A stretch of DNA of 64,000 nucleotides from Hordeum vulgare subsp. vulgare (lineage: Eukaryota; Streptophyta; Magnoliopsida; Poales; Poaceae): the NCBI RefSeq assembly GCF_904849725.1, contig NC_058519.1:26953267-27017266 (forward strand), read 5' to 3'. The notes beneath the pieces are model-generated. The model was not told the origin of the DNA and did no database searches. It saw only the letters and a list, made by a program, of their open reading frames with translations. Below are positions 24,858 to 34,908 of this stretch, one piece after another (within the stretch, counting starts at the first letter, position 1; every line of letters begins with the position of its first letter). The position numbers and the translations under genes were made by a program.

Positions 24858-26611
24858 TATTGGAAATATGCCCTAGAGGCAATAATAAAGTGGTTATTAT
24901 TATATTTCCTAGTTCATGATAATTGTCTATTATTCATGCTATAATTGTATTAATCGGAAACCGTAATACATGTGTGAGTATATAGATCACAATGTGTCCC
25001 TAGTGAGCCTCTAGTTGGCTAGCTCATTGATCAATAGATGATCATGGTTTCCTAATCATGGACATTGGATGTCATTGATAACGGGATCACATCATTGGGG
25101 AATGATGTGATGGACAAGACACAATCCTAAACATAGCACTAGATCGTATTGTTTGTCTGCTAAAGCTTTTCTAATGTCAAGTATCATTTCTTTAGACAAT
25201 GAGATTTTGCAACTCCCGGATACCGTAGGAGTGCTTTGGGTATATCAAACGTGACAACGTAACTGGGTGATTATAAAGATGCACTACAGGTATCTCCGAA
25301 AGTGTCTCTTGGGTTGGTACAAATCGAGACTGGGATTTGTCACGCCGTGTGACAGAGAGGTATCTCTGGGCCCACACGGTAATCCATCGTCATAATGAGC
25401 TCAATGTTACTAAGTTGTTAGCCACGGGATGATGTGTTACAGAACGAGTAAAGAAACTTGCCGGCAACGAGATTGAACAAGGTATGGGGATACCGACGAT
25501 TGAATCTCGGGCAAGTATCATACCGGTAGACAAAGGGAATTGCATACGGGATTGATTGAATCCCCGACATCGTGGTTCATCCGATGAGATCATGGTGCAG
25601 CATGTGAGAAACAACATGCATATCCAGACCCCGCTGTTGGTTATTGACCGGAGAGGTGTCCCGGTCATGTCTGCATGGTTCCTGAACCCGTAGGGTTTAC
25701 ACACTTAAGGTTTCGATGACGATATGGTTGTAATGGGAATAGTATGTGGTTACCGAAGGTTGTTCGGAGTCCCGGATGAGATCCCGGACGTCATGGGGAG
25801 TTTCTGAATGGTCCGGAGGCAAATATTCATCTATAGAAAGTGGAGTTTTGATCGCCGGAAGTGTTCTGGGATTCGTCGGTAATGTACGTACCGGGACCAC
25901 CGGAAGGGTTCCGGGGGTCCACCGGGAGGAGCCACCAGCCCAAAGAGGCTACATGGGCCAAAAGTGGATGGGAACCAGCCCCTAGCTGGGTTGATGCGCC
26001 ACCCACCTAAGGCCCACAGCTTACAAGGGCAAGAGGGGCCAACCCTAGGGCGCGGAGGGGCTTGCCTTGGGTTGCAAGCCAGCCTAGGGCGCCACCTCCT
26101 CCTCCTTCTTGGTCGCCGCACCTCCTAGGGTTTCTCTAGAGGTGTTCGTCCCTCCTCCTCCTCCCTCCTATATATAGTGGGTGGTTTTGGGGCTGCAACA
26201 GACAAGTTCTTCCACCTCCAAGGCGCAACCCTACTCCTCCTCGTCCTTGTCCTCCATAGAGCTTGGCGAAGCCCTGCCGGAGTACCACGCAGCTCCACCG
26301 TCAGCACGACGCCGTGCTGTTGGAGCTCATCTTCGACCTCTCATCTCTCCTTGCTGGATCAAGGCATAAGAGATGTCACCGGGCTACACTTGTGTTCAAC
26401 GCGGAGGCTCCGTTGTTCGGCGCTTAGATTGAAATCCATCGCGATTTGAATCGCTACGAGTACGACTCCATCAACCGCGTTCTAGCAACGCTTCCGCTTA
26501 GCGATCTTCAAAGGTATGAAGATGCTCTATTCCTTTGCTCGTTGCTGGATTCTCCTAGATAGATCCTTGTGAAGCGTAGGAATTTTTTTGAAATTACTAC
26601 GTTCTCCAACA
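24858..26611 (+). repeat. 3' LTR of the Angela-like Copia element
   Basis: 1,754 bp. It follows the polypurine-like caagtgggag and opens TATTGGAAATATGCC (the first dinucleotide changed from TG to TA), then ends GTTCTCCAACA. A TATATATAG promoter-like motif lies at about 26,168. It is closer to the family pattern I recall than the LTR at 643-2453. The next bases are agcac, but the 5' side is truncated, so no target-site duplication can be checked. Confidence 0.88.
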
Positions 26612-27261
26612 AGCACAGTGGCGCAAACTGGTGGTAATGGTCATGAGTGTTGCCGGTGCTCGAACGCCTCCCGCCGGACAAACAGCGTGTTTTCTATTTC
26701 TCCCGAGCTCGAACTCAAGCTCGGCGTAGATTACAATGGCTTGGGGCGGCTTTATGCACGCGCGCGCCCGCACGCGCCACGCCACGCCCACCCCCGCTCG
26801 TCACGATCCGCGCCCACACAGCCCACGCGCCCGCCACGCGCGTACACGGACGACGCGGCGAACTAACGGCACCTCGCGACTTGGTCCTGCCCTACCGACG
26901 CTCCCGCTGTGCCAACAAACGCACACACGCAAACCTACATCCGACGCGCACACGCGCACCCTTACACCCGAGGCGCACACAAGCGCATTGGTCCTGCCCC
27001 GGCTCGCACCCGACGCTCCCAGCGTGACGCGAGACGCTCGCGTCACGGCACTACCGCGGCTTATTCCCTTCATCCGTGATGTAAGCATGGATTATGATTG
27101 AGTTGCCGATCAATGTGCTCAGTTTGCTTGCACATTGGATATTTGAGAATTTGGCTTGATAAGAGCCCTCACTTTCTAGTTTTCAGCCTGGTGGTGCTGA
27201 TTGTAACGGGGCCGTTGTTAAGTAATGAAATCCCCAGAGTTCGATCCAAAATAAACAACAT
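26612..27261. other. GC-rich unclassified stretch
   Basis: 26,740-27,060 is rich in CGC/CAC (cgcgcgcccgcacgcgcc), which gives Arg/Pro/His-rich frames on both strands with no homology. 'gtaatgaaatccccagagttc' near 27,225 looks like a transcript end, but there is no supported gene. Confidence 0.3.
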
Positions 27262-27444
27262 CATGGTACTAGATTTACACCTTTTCCCTACATATAATTA
27301 TGAAATTTCACTAGAAATAATTAAAAAAATTAAACTACGAGCAAGATCAATGTAAGGACTTCGATGTACAGTAATGATGACCTCCCTTAAAAGAATTTTG
27401 TTTTGATTGTCAGCATTAAGCAGAGAGGGCTCGTGATGCACAAG
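27262..27444 (+). repeat. Block B, copy B2, left part
   Basis: 'catggtacta', 'aagatcaatgtaagg', 'gtacagtaatgatg', 'agagagggctcgtgatgcac' and aag. This copy is interrupted by the Harbinger element and resumes at 29,072 with aaggtgcacgccc. It is most like copy B3 (29,800-30,039). Confidence 0.8.
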
Positions 27445-27663
27445 GGGTGTGTTTGGTTGCCTGGGTGCATCCAGGGTGTATTGCATGAAGGAGCGTGGGT
27501 GGTCCTGTCCTGGTTGAGCTGATGCAAAATAAAAATGAGATGTGTGTTTGGTTGGGTGCATGGTACGAGTTGGGTTCAGCTCAGATTTTGTTTGGTATGT
27601 TGCATCTTGGGTTGTATGAGAGATGCAACATACAACAGATGTTGTTTGGTCGGTTGTATGATG

Positions 27664-28227
27664 TCAAACAGATCCATCATGTCCATCAAATTCTAAATGG
27701 TAACATATTACCTTAAAATACGGGTAGAAGCGCCTACTATGTAGGATTTTTGGATGAACTTCATTGGATGGGGGCTTGATCATCTCATCACGCAACTCTC
27801 CAATTGCATATAAGACTGCCTTAAAGTATCGACTGATTATTTCAATTGACCTCCTAAATATGGGTTTCATTGCCCTAAACCTATGGTTGTGCCCAACTAC
27901 AAGAAGGTACATTGCAAGCTGCTCCTCAATGGAGGTATGAATGCTGTCTTCCAGCAACTTTCGGTCACGGAACAAGGCACACAAGTTATAAAATGGAGCC
28001 CTATTCATCCTTAGTAGATCATGGCAATTTATATCATTGGTATCATAGATAAAACGTAGATTGGACAACCTAGCTATGTCACTCTCAAGAATAACATAAC
28101 GGAGTGGAGCACGATAATTGCTAATTCTAGCCCTTGTAGTTATAGTGGCCATATATGCACACAAAACAGCAACCAAACCAGCAGCTTGCACTATCAGCGT
28201 ATCTCGAGTCTTGCTGTTGTCATCCAT
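27664..28227 (-). CDS. Truncated PIF/Harbinger (HARBI1-like) transposase
   Basis: A 187-aa frame. After MDDNSKTRDTLIVQAAGLVA, the central part (HDLLRMNRAPFYNLCALFRD, SIEEQLAMYLLVVGHNHRFR, PIFRRSIEIISRYFKAVLYA) is the conserved N-terminal helical region of HARBI1-like plant transposases. It reaches RFYPYFK and then departs into unrelated residues (VICYHLEFDGHD). The DDE nuclease motifs that should follow are missing. A second, Myb-like ORF of autonomous elements was not seen. It could be expressed but should lack catalysis. Confidence 0.85.
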   Translation of the reverse strand: MDDNSKTRDTLIVQAAGLVAVLCAYMATITTRARISNYRAPLRYVILESDIARLSNLRFIYDTNDINCHDLLRMNRAPFYNLCALFRDRKLLEDSIHTSIEEQLAMYLLVVGHNHRFRAMKPIFRRSIEIISRYFKAVLYAIGELRDEMIKPPSNEVHPKILHSRRFYPYFKVICYHLEFDGHDGSV

Positions 28228-28744
28228 ATATATAAATTTGGCACATATTTAATAATGATAAATTAACACTGATAATATTTACATCAAAACAAAATAAAAT
28301 ATGTGCAAAAATTGTAAACAGGGGTCAACATTTAGCACAGGTTCAGATGCATAGTAAGAAAGACCTACACGAACCTTTAGAACCATAAATTTAGCACATG
28401 TTCAGATCTTAGCATGTGAAATGGAGGGTAGGTCAACATTTAACACAGGTTTAGATCAACATTTAGAACCATAAATTTAGAAAGCATGTGCAGGAGCATC
28501 TCCCATGACCATGGCCACGAAGGACCTACACTGAAAATTGTAAACAGGGAGCAGCTCCCATGGCCACGATGGCCATGGCCAGGAGCTCCGCTCCGACCAA
28601 AGCGTCCGCAGGCGACGAGCTCGCGAGGGCTGGCAGCTGCTCCCGTGCAGGCGGAGGTGCGCTTGTGGCGGTGGCGTACTTGCCTGGGTCTATCAGATCC
28701 GAGAGGGATGGAGGGAGGAGGAGAACCAACCTGTGGGGGAGGAG

Positions 28745-28860
28745 AGTGGCGAGCCGGGGTGGGGACGAGAGCGGCGCGTCGGGGTGGGGGACAAGAGCGG
28801 CGCGTCGGGGTGGGGGACGAGAGCAGCGCGTCAGGAACGAGAGCGGCGCGTCGGGGTGGA
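28745..28860. repeat. Tandem GC-rich repeat, about 4 units of 22-27 bp
   Basis: The unit is close to gacgagagcggcgcgtcggg plus gtggggg. Units vary slightly in length. It lies upstream of the Harbinger transposase start. The plus-strand frames through it (Arg/Gly/Ser-rich) are taken as repeat translation, not genes. Confidence 0.8.
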
Positions 28861-29071
28861 AACCCTACCCTCTTTCTCGCACGTGGGTGTCGCTGCACGC
28901 GCCGACGCAGGCTCGCGGAAACGGCCGAAACATGCATTTCCGCTCAGCCTGGCCCGGAGGCCTTTTTTGCATCTATCGGGCCAGGTCCAACTAGACATGC
29001 AGCATACCAAACAATCAATATATTGCATGGTGGGTGCAAGCCAGATGCAATACAACAAACCAAACAAGCTC

Positions 29072-29110
29072 AAGGTGCACGCCCTCAGTCGAGTTACCCA
29101 TGCATTTATT
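29072..29110 (+). repeat. Block B, copy B2, right part
   Basis: aaggtgcacgccctcag, gttacccatgcattt and atttctta continue the B2 copy after the Harbinger insertion, as in B3 (29,979-30,038). Confidence 0.75.
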
Positions 29111-29799
29111 TCTTAGTGCCACATTCAATTATTTATTACTGCCACATTCAATTTGGAAGCAAGGAGCTCCCATATACATTTGATATGATGTCATTTTCTG
29201 CAATCAAATTATAGACAGAAAATGTACCTATTTTGTTTTCAATTGCAGAGATGACAAGAGAAATAATTTGACAACAAAAGCAGTGGGACACATTTTCGAG
29301 AGCAACGCTCGAAAATACACCCCCTTTAACAAGAGCACCTCCTCGGAAGAGGGGTCATCTGAGCGGTTCAACAGGCTTCCGAGGGCTCCTCTCCGAAAAG
29401 AATAACACCCTGGTAGTGCCATTCTTTTTCGAGAGCATGTACATCTCGGTAAAGGTAGCACTCGAGTAGTGGTATTCTTTTTCGAGAGCATGCACTGCCA
29501 TGTGGGACACGCGAACCTACCTGTCAGGTTAGATTGTTTTGGTCATATGTGGGTTGCCGAGCGGCGTTCCTAGCTCGCGGTAAATAAAATTGCATGTCAC
29601 GAAGCCGTTAGATGCAAATGGTCGTGTCTTCTTCTTGGCAACAACATCTCGTTGCCATGTCCTTGTCTTTGCCGTGTGCTACTCCCAGCATATGTCTGTT
29701 TACCGAGTGTATGTGCTTTGGCCCTTAGCGAAGGATCAAACACTCGGCATACGCGGAAAATCTAGTAATGACAACAGGTTTTCCCGTCAGCGGCAAGAA
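29111..29799. other. Intergenic, no gene recognised
   Basis: A motif with ttcgagagca occurs three times (29,294; 29,428; 29,480), partly as short inverted or direct copies. The minus frame 29,228-29,491 through them has no recognisable domain. Otherwise nothing is supported. Confidence 0.35.
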
Positions 29800-30039
29800 C
29801 ATGGTACTGAATTTACACTTTTTTCCCTAAACATAATTATGGAATTTTGCTAGAAAATTGTTTAAAAAATCAAATTACAAACAAGATCAATGTAAGGGGT
29901 GCGATGTACAGTAACGATGCCCTCCCTGAAAAAAAATCTAGTTCTAGTTGTGAGCACTTAGCAGAGAGGGCTCGTGATGAACAAGGTGCACGCCCCCAGT
30001 CAACAACGCATGCAACGTTACCCATGCATTTATTTCTTA
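29800..30039 (+). repeat. Block B, copy B3
   Basis: Collinear with B1 and B2. It ends 'gcatttatttctta' exactly where a Helitron-like end (CTAG) starts at 30,040. In B2 the same bases run on as 'atttcttagtgcc', so the insertion point is visible. Confidence 0.75.
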
Positions 30040-30110
30040 CTAGATCATTGATGGCGCGCATTGCTGCGCCCATCTATTTTGACTCTTAGTTGTTAGGGAT
30101 AAAAAGTAAC
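30040..30110 (-). mobile_element. Helitron-like 3' terminus (different family)
   Basis: The minus strand reads a hairpin with arms GGGCGCAGC and GCGCGCC, then ATCAATGAT, CTAG and T. The element would extend to the right, and its 5' end was not located. It separates block B3 from block A3, which lie close together in the upstream copy (B1-A2). Confidence 0.5.
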
Positions 30111-30356
30111 TTGTATACATATGTTTGTAATACATTTAAATATTGTGCTTGTCTCCTTCAATTTGCAGAATATAGTGGTATATAACTGAAGAGAGAGAAA
30201 TAATAGGAATATAATGGTATGCAACTCAAGAGAGAAATTTAGTCTGGTTGATCTACAAAAAATTAGTGATCGAGAGTGTGATCTCTTTTTACTCCTAAAA
30301 AGACTCCCACAAAGGCTCCCATCACAATAACTAAAAAATAAATATATTAAGAAAAG

Positions 30357-30724
30357 ACATCAGGAATATACGAGAGAAAAATAGGAAGTACAAATATTTT
30401 TAAACTTTTGGACAATATTATTATTTAAAAAATCCCAATGCGTTCTGAATAGTAATACTACAGTTATACAGTCTCAATGCGTTCTACACAGTAATACTAC
30501 AATTATATACATTGTGATCCAAGGGATAAATATTGTTGCAACATCAGGAATATACGAGAGCAAAATAGGCAGTACAAATATTTTTGAACTTTTGGACAAT
30601 ATTATTATTTAAAAAATCCCAATGCGTTCTGAACAGTAATACTACAGTTATACAGTCCCAATGCGTTCTACACAGTAATACTACAATTATATGCATTGTG
30701 ATCCAAGAAATAAATATTGTTGCA
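30357..30724. repeat. Tandem duplication, 2 x 184 bp
   Basis: 30,357-30,540 is repeated as 30,541-30,724 with no net length change and a handful of substitutions. Both start acatcaggaatatacgagag and end aaatattgttgca. Inside each unit a shorter unit (caatgcgttct, agtaatactaca) is itself doubled, so this is a two-level repeat. Confidence 0.92.
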
Positions 30725-33030
30725 TCGCGTCATGGTAGATGATTGAATGTGTACTTTCTCAGATGATGTCATAGAGTTCCGTCTGATCAACAATAATAGA
30801 AGTTCTATTAAGCTCAGTATCAAAATGCTAGTGGGTTGTTGCGAAACAATTGGTACATCTTAAGCAACTTAAAATTGCTTACATTGAAGTAAAGACAAAA
30901 TACATGTTAGTGAGGCAAATCAATTGAGGAAATAGCTACGTAAGTACTGTCACAAGGAAGGAAACAATAATGACAACATTACCTACAAAACATTTTTGCT
31001 AGTATCTGTAAGAGAGCACCATCTATCAAATCAAAATCATAAATCGAGCTTGGCTTCCAGAACTGTCCTTACTATATCTTTGAAGCTGTGAAAATAAAAT
31101 CTAGATCATGTGTAGCAAATGAGAATTGCATGAATTCGTTAAAGCTCAGCGCATGTGCATGTATGTAGATGTTCCTCTAATAATTATGATACCTTCCACA
31201 CGCCAACGTTGGAGTAAAATTAGCCACTTGCTTTAAGACACGGCAAAATATTAAAATAAATTACTGCTATTATAATCATGTGATTTAACTTTTTTCAAAA
31301 TAAGTTTATCCCATTTTGTAGCTCAGAGATACCTAAAGTAATGTGTGACAAAGATTGCAAACCAGACACTTGATGGTGCGTGAATGTTTAAGAATCTTTT
31401 GTTAAATATTGGAGTCTAATTTTTAAGGTCCCCTCTTTCCAGAACCTATGTGGCCTTGAACTAAGCACCAAACCAAAATGTGCAAGCCAAAACTAAGCTC
31501 AAGAATAACTAATGGGGTGGCATTCATGACAATTGATAGATATCAACATGCTTACACCATTCAATCAGTAAGCATTAGCCTTTATGTACACAAGGAGGCT
31601 ATATGTATTAAATAGAGGATTTGCCCATCATTTGTAATTATCATTTAAAAGCATGAGAAACCAGTCGGCCTGCTCACAATCCAAAAAAATAGAAGTGCCT
31701 TAATCAACTATTTTACCATACCTTATATGATTCCAGATATTCTCACAAACCAGAAAAAAAAAAGCAAGCTCAAACAGAATTGAAATAAGGTAGGAAAACC
31801 TCACATTCATGTGTATCATTAAGTAATAGTTATGTACCAGGGGTTGTGGTCATGTGGTAGGTGGCGCAAGTAGATGCACTAACGGTGGCGGTCTCTTTGT
31901 GCTCTGGCTCACAGCCTCTTTTGGTGCCTTCCTCAGTTGAACGGATCTTATATTACTATATGACTCGATTTAGCATATGAGCATACTTGTATTGATTCTT
32001 TTATCAGAAATTCATGTAGTAATTAGTACTCTTAACATGTAGAAAACAACCAAGAAACATGTTACGGTATTGTCTCATTGGTAAGGAAAATACGTTACGA
32101 AGTCTATTTAAAATGATCTAATAATATATTTCACAGCTGGAACAGTGAACAGTGGTCTAGTAGTGAAACCCAAGCTACATATAATGGATAGGGATTGAAC
32201 AATCACAACTGAAACCAGGGGGGTAAATGAGAAAGGATGTCTCACCTTTGTTTGAACGACGGCCATTCCGGAATGCATGTGGGCTTGAGATTCAGTTTTG
32301 TACTACAATTTACTGTCGATGGGAAAACTAAAATAAAGAAGTTAGTAATTAAATAGATACTTATTCTAGGCCTATACTACAAATGTGTTGGTGGGGTTGT
32401 TCAAGAAGATAGAACTAAAGAGCACAAAAGAAAAACATTTTTGAGCATCTTGGACGGATCTGTTTCGGTTTGCGCCTGGTGAACATGTTTGTAAGCAATA
32501 ACAAAGGTACTGAAAATGACTTCTCATAAGTGATGACATGCATGTCAATAAAGCGATGAGCCCAATTTCTATATGATGATGTTCAAACAAGACTTGCGAA
32601 GCTATAGCAGCCTCATTTTCTTCAAGAACACCACAGGTGGTACACTTGCAGACAAGACTACGTCAATTCGTTAATTAATTGGTTTTTTTCAATTGCTAGC
32701 TAGACATTATACCACAGATCCCCTGAGATTAATCCTCAGCCATTGAATGAATCTGCACGATGTGAAACCATTTCAGAAGAGGGGTGAATGTTTGAACGAG
32801 GAAGGATGCTAACCTTTGTTTTCCAGAATGTGTGTGTGCGGGCTAAAGTAGTGGCAGAACTATTGCAAGCGCAAATCAAATGTTGGAGTTATCATAGTGA
32901 AATATTTTTTGCATTTGTTCGTAGATTCAGTTTGTACAAACTTTCAATCAAGAAATTAAAATCTAACTGCATGGAGCCTTGCAGACACGTCTGAACATGC
33001 TGTCTGGCCGCCTGGAGAAGAGATAGGGAC
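30725..33030. other. AT-rich intergenic, no gene recognised
   Basis: About 2.3 kb of AT-rich DNA without supported frames. 'gaacgacggccattccggaatg' at about 32,255 and 'gaacgaggaaggatgctaacc' at about 32,795 sit in weakly similar surroundings (acctttgttt), which suggests an old internal duplication. It probably belongs to the element that ends at 30,040. Confidence 0.35.
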
Positions 33031-33036
33031 GAGAGT

Positions 33037-33602
33037 GTGGATTGCTACGTGCGACCTGGAGGTTGTATCGCGCGCCCGTGCTTGCTCGCCATTGCCGTCA
33101 CTCGACGCTGGTGTGCCCAGTCTGAGACCAGCCGTCGTGGTACGTTACGGGTATGTACGTTGCTGTCTCTCAGCCGAGCCGCCGAGACCGAATCCCCTTT
33201 GAAGCTAGCGCCGCTCGCCCGCTGCCCCGCTGCTAGTCCACGTCATGGAAGACGAAGAGACGATGGGAAGAAGAGGGAGAGGCAGCACCGTAGAGGCAAA
33301 GCGCACGTCGTGGAGCAGGGGCGCGCCGAGGCGGCTGTTGACGAGGTACTGGCACATGTCGATCCACGGGTACCAGTGTTTGCTGCTCCTGGACGGAGGG
33401 GAAGCGCGGCTAGGCGATCAGGAGCTTCTTGACCTGCTGCTCCTGTACGGAGGGAAGCGCGGCTGGGCGCCGTCCTCGTGGCCGGGCGCGGGGGAGGCGA
33501 TGACTAGGTACTGGTGCGTCGGCCAAACGGGCGCCGCGCGGTGGCAGTAGACGATGAGTAGCCACGGGGTGGCCAACAGCACGACGAGCAGGACGAGGCG
33601 CG
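33037..33602 (-). pseudogene. GC-rich possible gene fragment, interrupted by a MITE
   Basis: Base composition changes sharply to GC-rich. A minus-strand frame gives a hydrophobic run (LVLLVVLLATPWLLIVYC) like a signal-anchor, then a basic Pro/Arg/Ser-rich part. GC-rich sequence resumes beyond the MITE at 33,883-33,930. I do not recognise a family. A plus-strand frame (33,245-33,550) competes and neither has proof. It may be a captured gene piece in the surrounding element. Confidence 0.3.
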
Positions 33603-33882
33603 GCCATAGTTTTAAATTTCAGTATAGAAAAAAATTCAGCACCAACCGAAATCACTGAAATTCAGTAATTTCAGTTTGCATTTCGGCCAAAGGGCCGAAA
33701 TATTCATTTGAATTTAATTAAAAATTTGAAATTTTTGAAAAATATTTAAAAAATATTTGATTTCGAGTGTACTATTGAAATTGCTGAAATATTTTGACCG
33801 AAACGTAATATTTCAGTGTCTACTGAAATTAATGAAATTCAGTGAATTTCATTGAAATACCACTGAAAATGAAAACCATGGG
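33603..33882. mobile_element. AT-rich MITE with inverted ends
   Basis: The left end CCATAGTTTTAAATTTCAGT and the inverted right end CCATGGTTTTCATTTTCAGT pair with a few mismatches. The interior is dominated by gaaattcagt/actgaaat words. It splits the GC-rich fragment (33,037-33,602 and 33,883-33,930). The superfamily was not assigned. Confidence 0.65.
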
Positions 33883-33929
33883 CGCAGCAGCCAGATCTCC
33901 ACAGGGCATCCAGGCTCGGCTCCTTCCGC

Positions 33930-34070
33930 CGGTGTTTGTTTAAGAAGTTACTGTCATTTTACAACTGGATTAAAAATACTATCCTATGAGTGTATTCGAT
34001 TGGAGACAAGTATAATACAAATGTAGAATATTACAAGGGTAGTATAAAAACTACATTCCAAACGGAGCCT
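33930..34070. mobile_element. Possible one-sided MITE remnant
   Basis: It ends 'attccaaacggagcc' at about 34,063, which resembles the inverted GGCTCCGTTTGG end of common grass MITEs. The other terminus was not found. Directly after it the block A3 begins. Confidence 0.35.
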
Positions 34071-34430
34071 AAGGGATAGTGAGTTGTATAATTACAAAGG
34101 TTATCAAAAATTGGTACTCAGTTATCATCTGAAATTTTCAAACACAATTTATGCTCGGAATAAAAATTTCTAAGATGCTTGAGATCTGAAGTTTGAAGAT
34201 AGGCGTGATTCACGGCCCTATCTCTCTTGAACCAGTAGTAATCATCTTCAGCTCTCCATTTCATGGTTCATCCCATAGGATTCCACAGCTTGCCGTTCAG
34301 ATGGCAAACTCATTTTGCAACTGACAACATGCAGCTAATCAGTAATTGCGGCCTCCCACGCAAAATCTTATCCTGGCATGAGCTCGTGTTGCACGAGGTG
34401 TACAGTATGAGTTACCCGTACGAGGGTGAG
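34071..34430 (+). promoter_or_regulatory. 5' flank of the jacalin gene (block A3)
   Basis: Collinear with 20,853-21,225, about 480-840 bp upstream of the jacalin start codon. Because this is the copy next to an intact gene, the other copies are read as orphaned 5' flanks. Regulatory function is inferred from position only. Confidence 0.6.
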
Positions 34431-34475
34431 CCAGCGCCATCAGTTCTCCCCTTGTACGTATCCTAGCGTGTTCAT
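34425..34475 (+). repeat. 51-bp direct repeat in jacalin promoter, copy 1 (copy 2 at 34,662-34,712)
   Basis: Both copies contain ggtgag, 'cagttctccccttgtacgta' and 'tcctagcgtgttcat'. They differ at about four early positions. Their starts are 237 bp apart, within 500 bp of the start codon. They could be duplicated promoter elements. Confidence 0.85.
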
Positions 34476-34800
34476 ATTCTTAATTTCAAGATTTTTTAGG
34501 AAACATACAATAATAATCCGATCCATCCAACAGTTAATTCTTCAAAATTCATACGGGTATATTTTCACAAAGACTTAGAAGCATTAATGTTTAACTACAT
34601 ACATTAGATCTTACTGTCATCATATCTAAAAAGAGTGATTCCCTTGCTCGTGATGCACAACGGTGAGTCAGCACCAACAGTTCTCCCCTTGTACGTATCC
34701 TAGCGTGTTCATGGTACACATGGCTGATCCTCACAAGCACAAAACACGTGGGATGTTTCGGTCCATCTAAGCCTAGACACGCTTGCATTGGCCTTGGCTA

Positions 34801-34811
34801 TCTATAAATAA
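34801..34811 (+). promoter_or_regulatory. TATA box of the jacalin gene
   Basis: tctataaataa lies 98-108 bp upstream of the ATG at 34,909. It is followed by a C/A-rich leader with 'acacacagcaat', so transcription should start near 34,835. It is the only TATA-like site in a fitting position. Confidence 0.75.
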
Positions 34812-34908
34812 CACTCCCAACCTTCCTGTTATCACACACAGCAATACTAGCATCTCATAAGCCTACATCATCTCTTGAGCCAGAGCCCCGCCCAACTCAC
34901 CAGTCACC

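Larger units (their letters stand above)
27445..29071 (-). mobile_element. PIF/Harbinger element (1,627 bp) with intact ends
   Basis: The ends are GGGTGTGTTTGGTTGC on the left and, inverted, GAGCTTGTTTGGTTTG on the right, sharing TGTTTGGTT. The trinucleotide AAG flanks both sides (27,442-27,444 and 29,072-29,074). The paralogous copies B1 and B3 show the empty site (cacaaggtgcac) and confirm the ends. It contains a shortened transposase frame and a GC-rich leader with tandem repeats (28,745-28,860). It is a deletion derivative and probably not autonomous. Confidence 0.85.

Noticed and set aside
25746..26121. Frames in the second Angela-type LTR
   Set aside because: LTR sequence, low complexity, not conserved with the first LTR.
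26588..27101. Arg/His/Pro-rich frames on both strands
   Set aside because: Composition-driven frames in a CGC/CAC-rich stretch, without any domain.
28486..29214. 242-codon plus frame across the Harbinger leader
   Set aside because: It runs through a 4-unit tandem repeat and past the element's right end into unrelated DNA, so it is not a natural gene.
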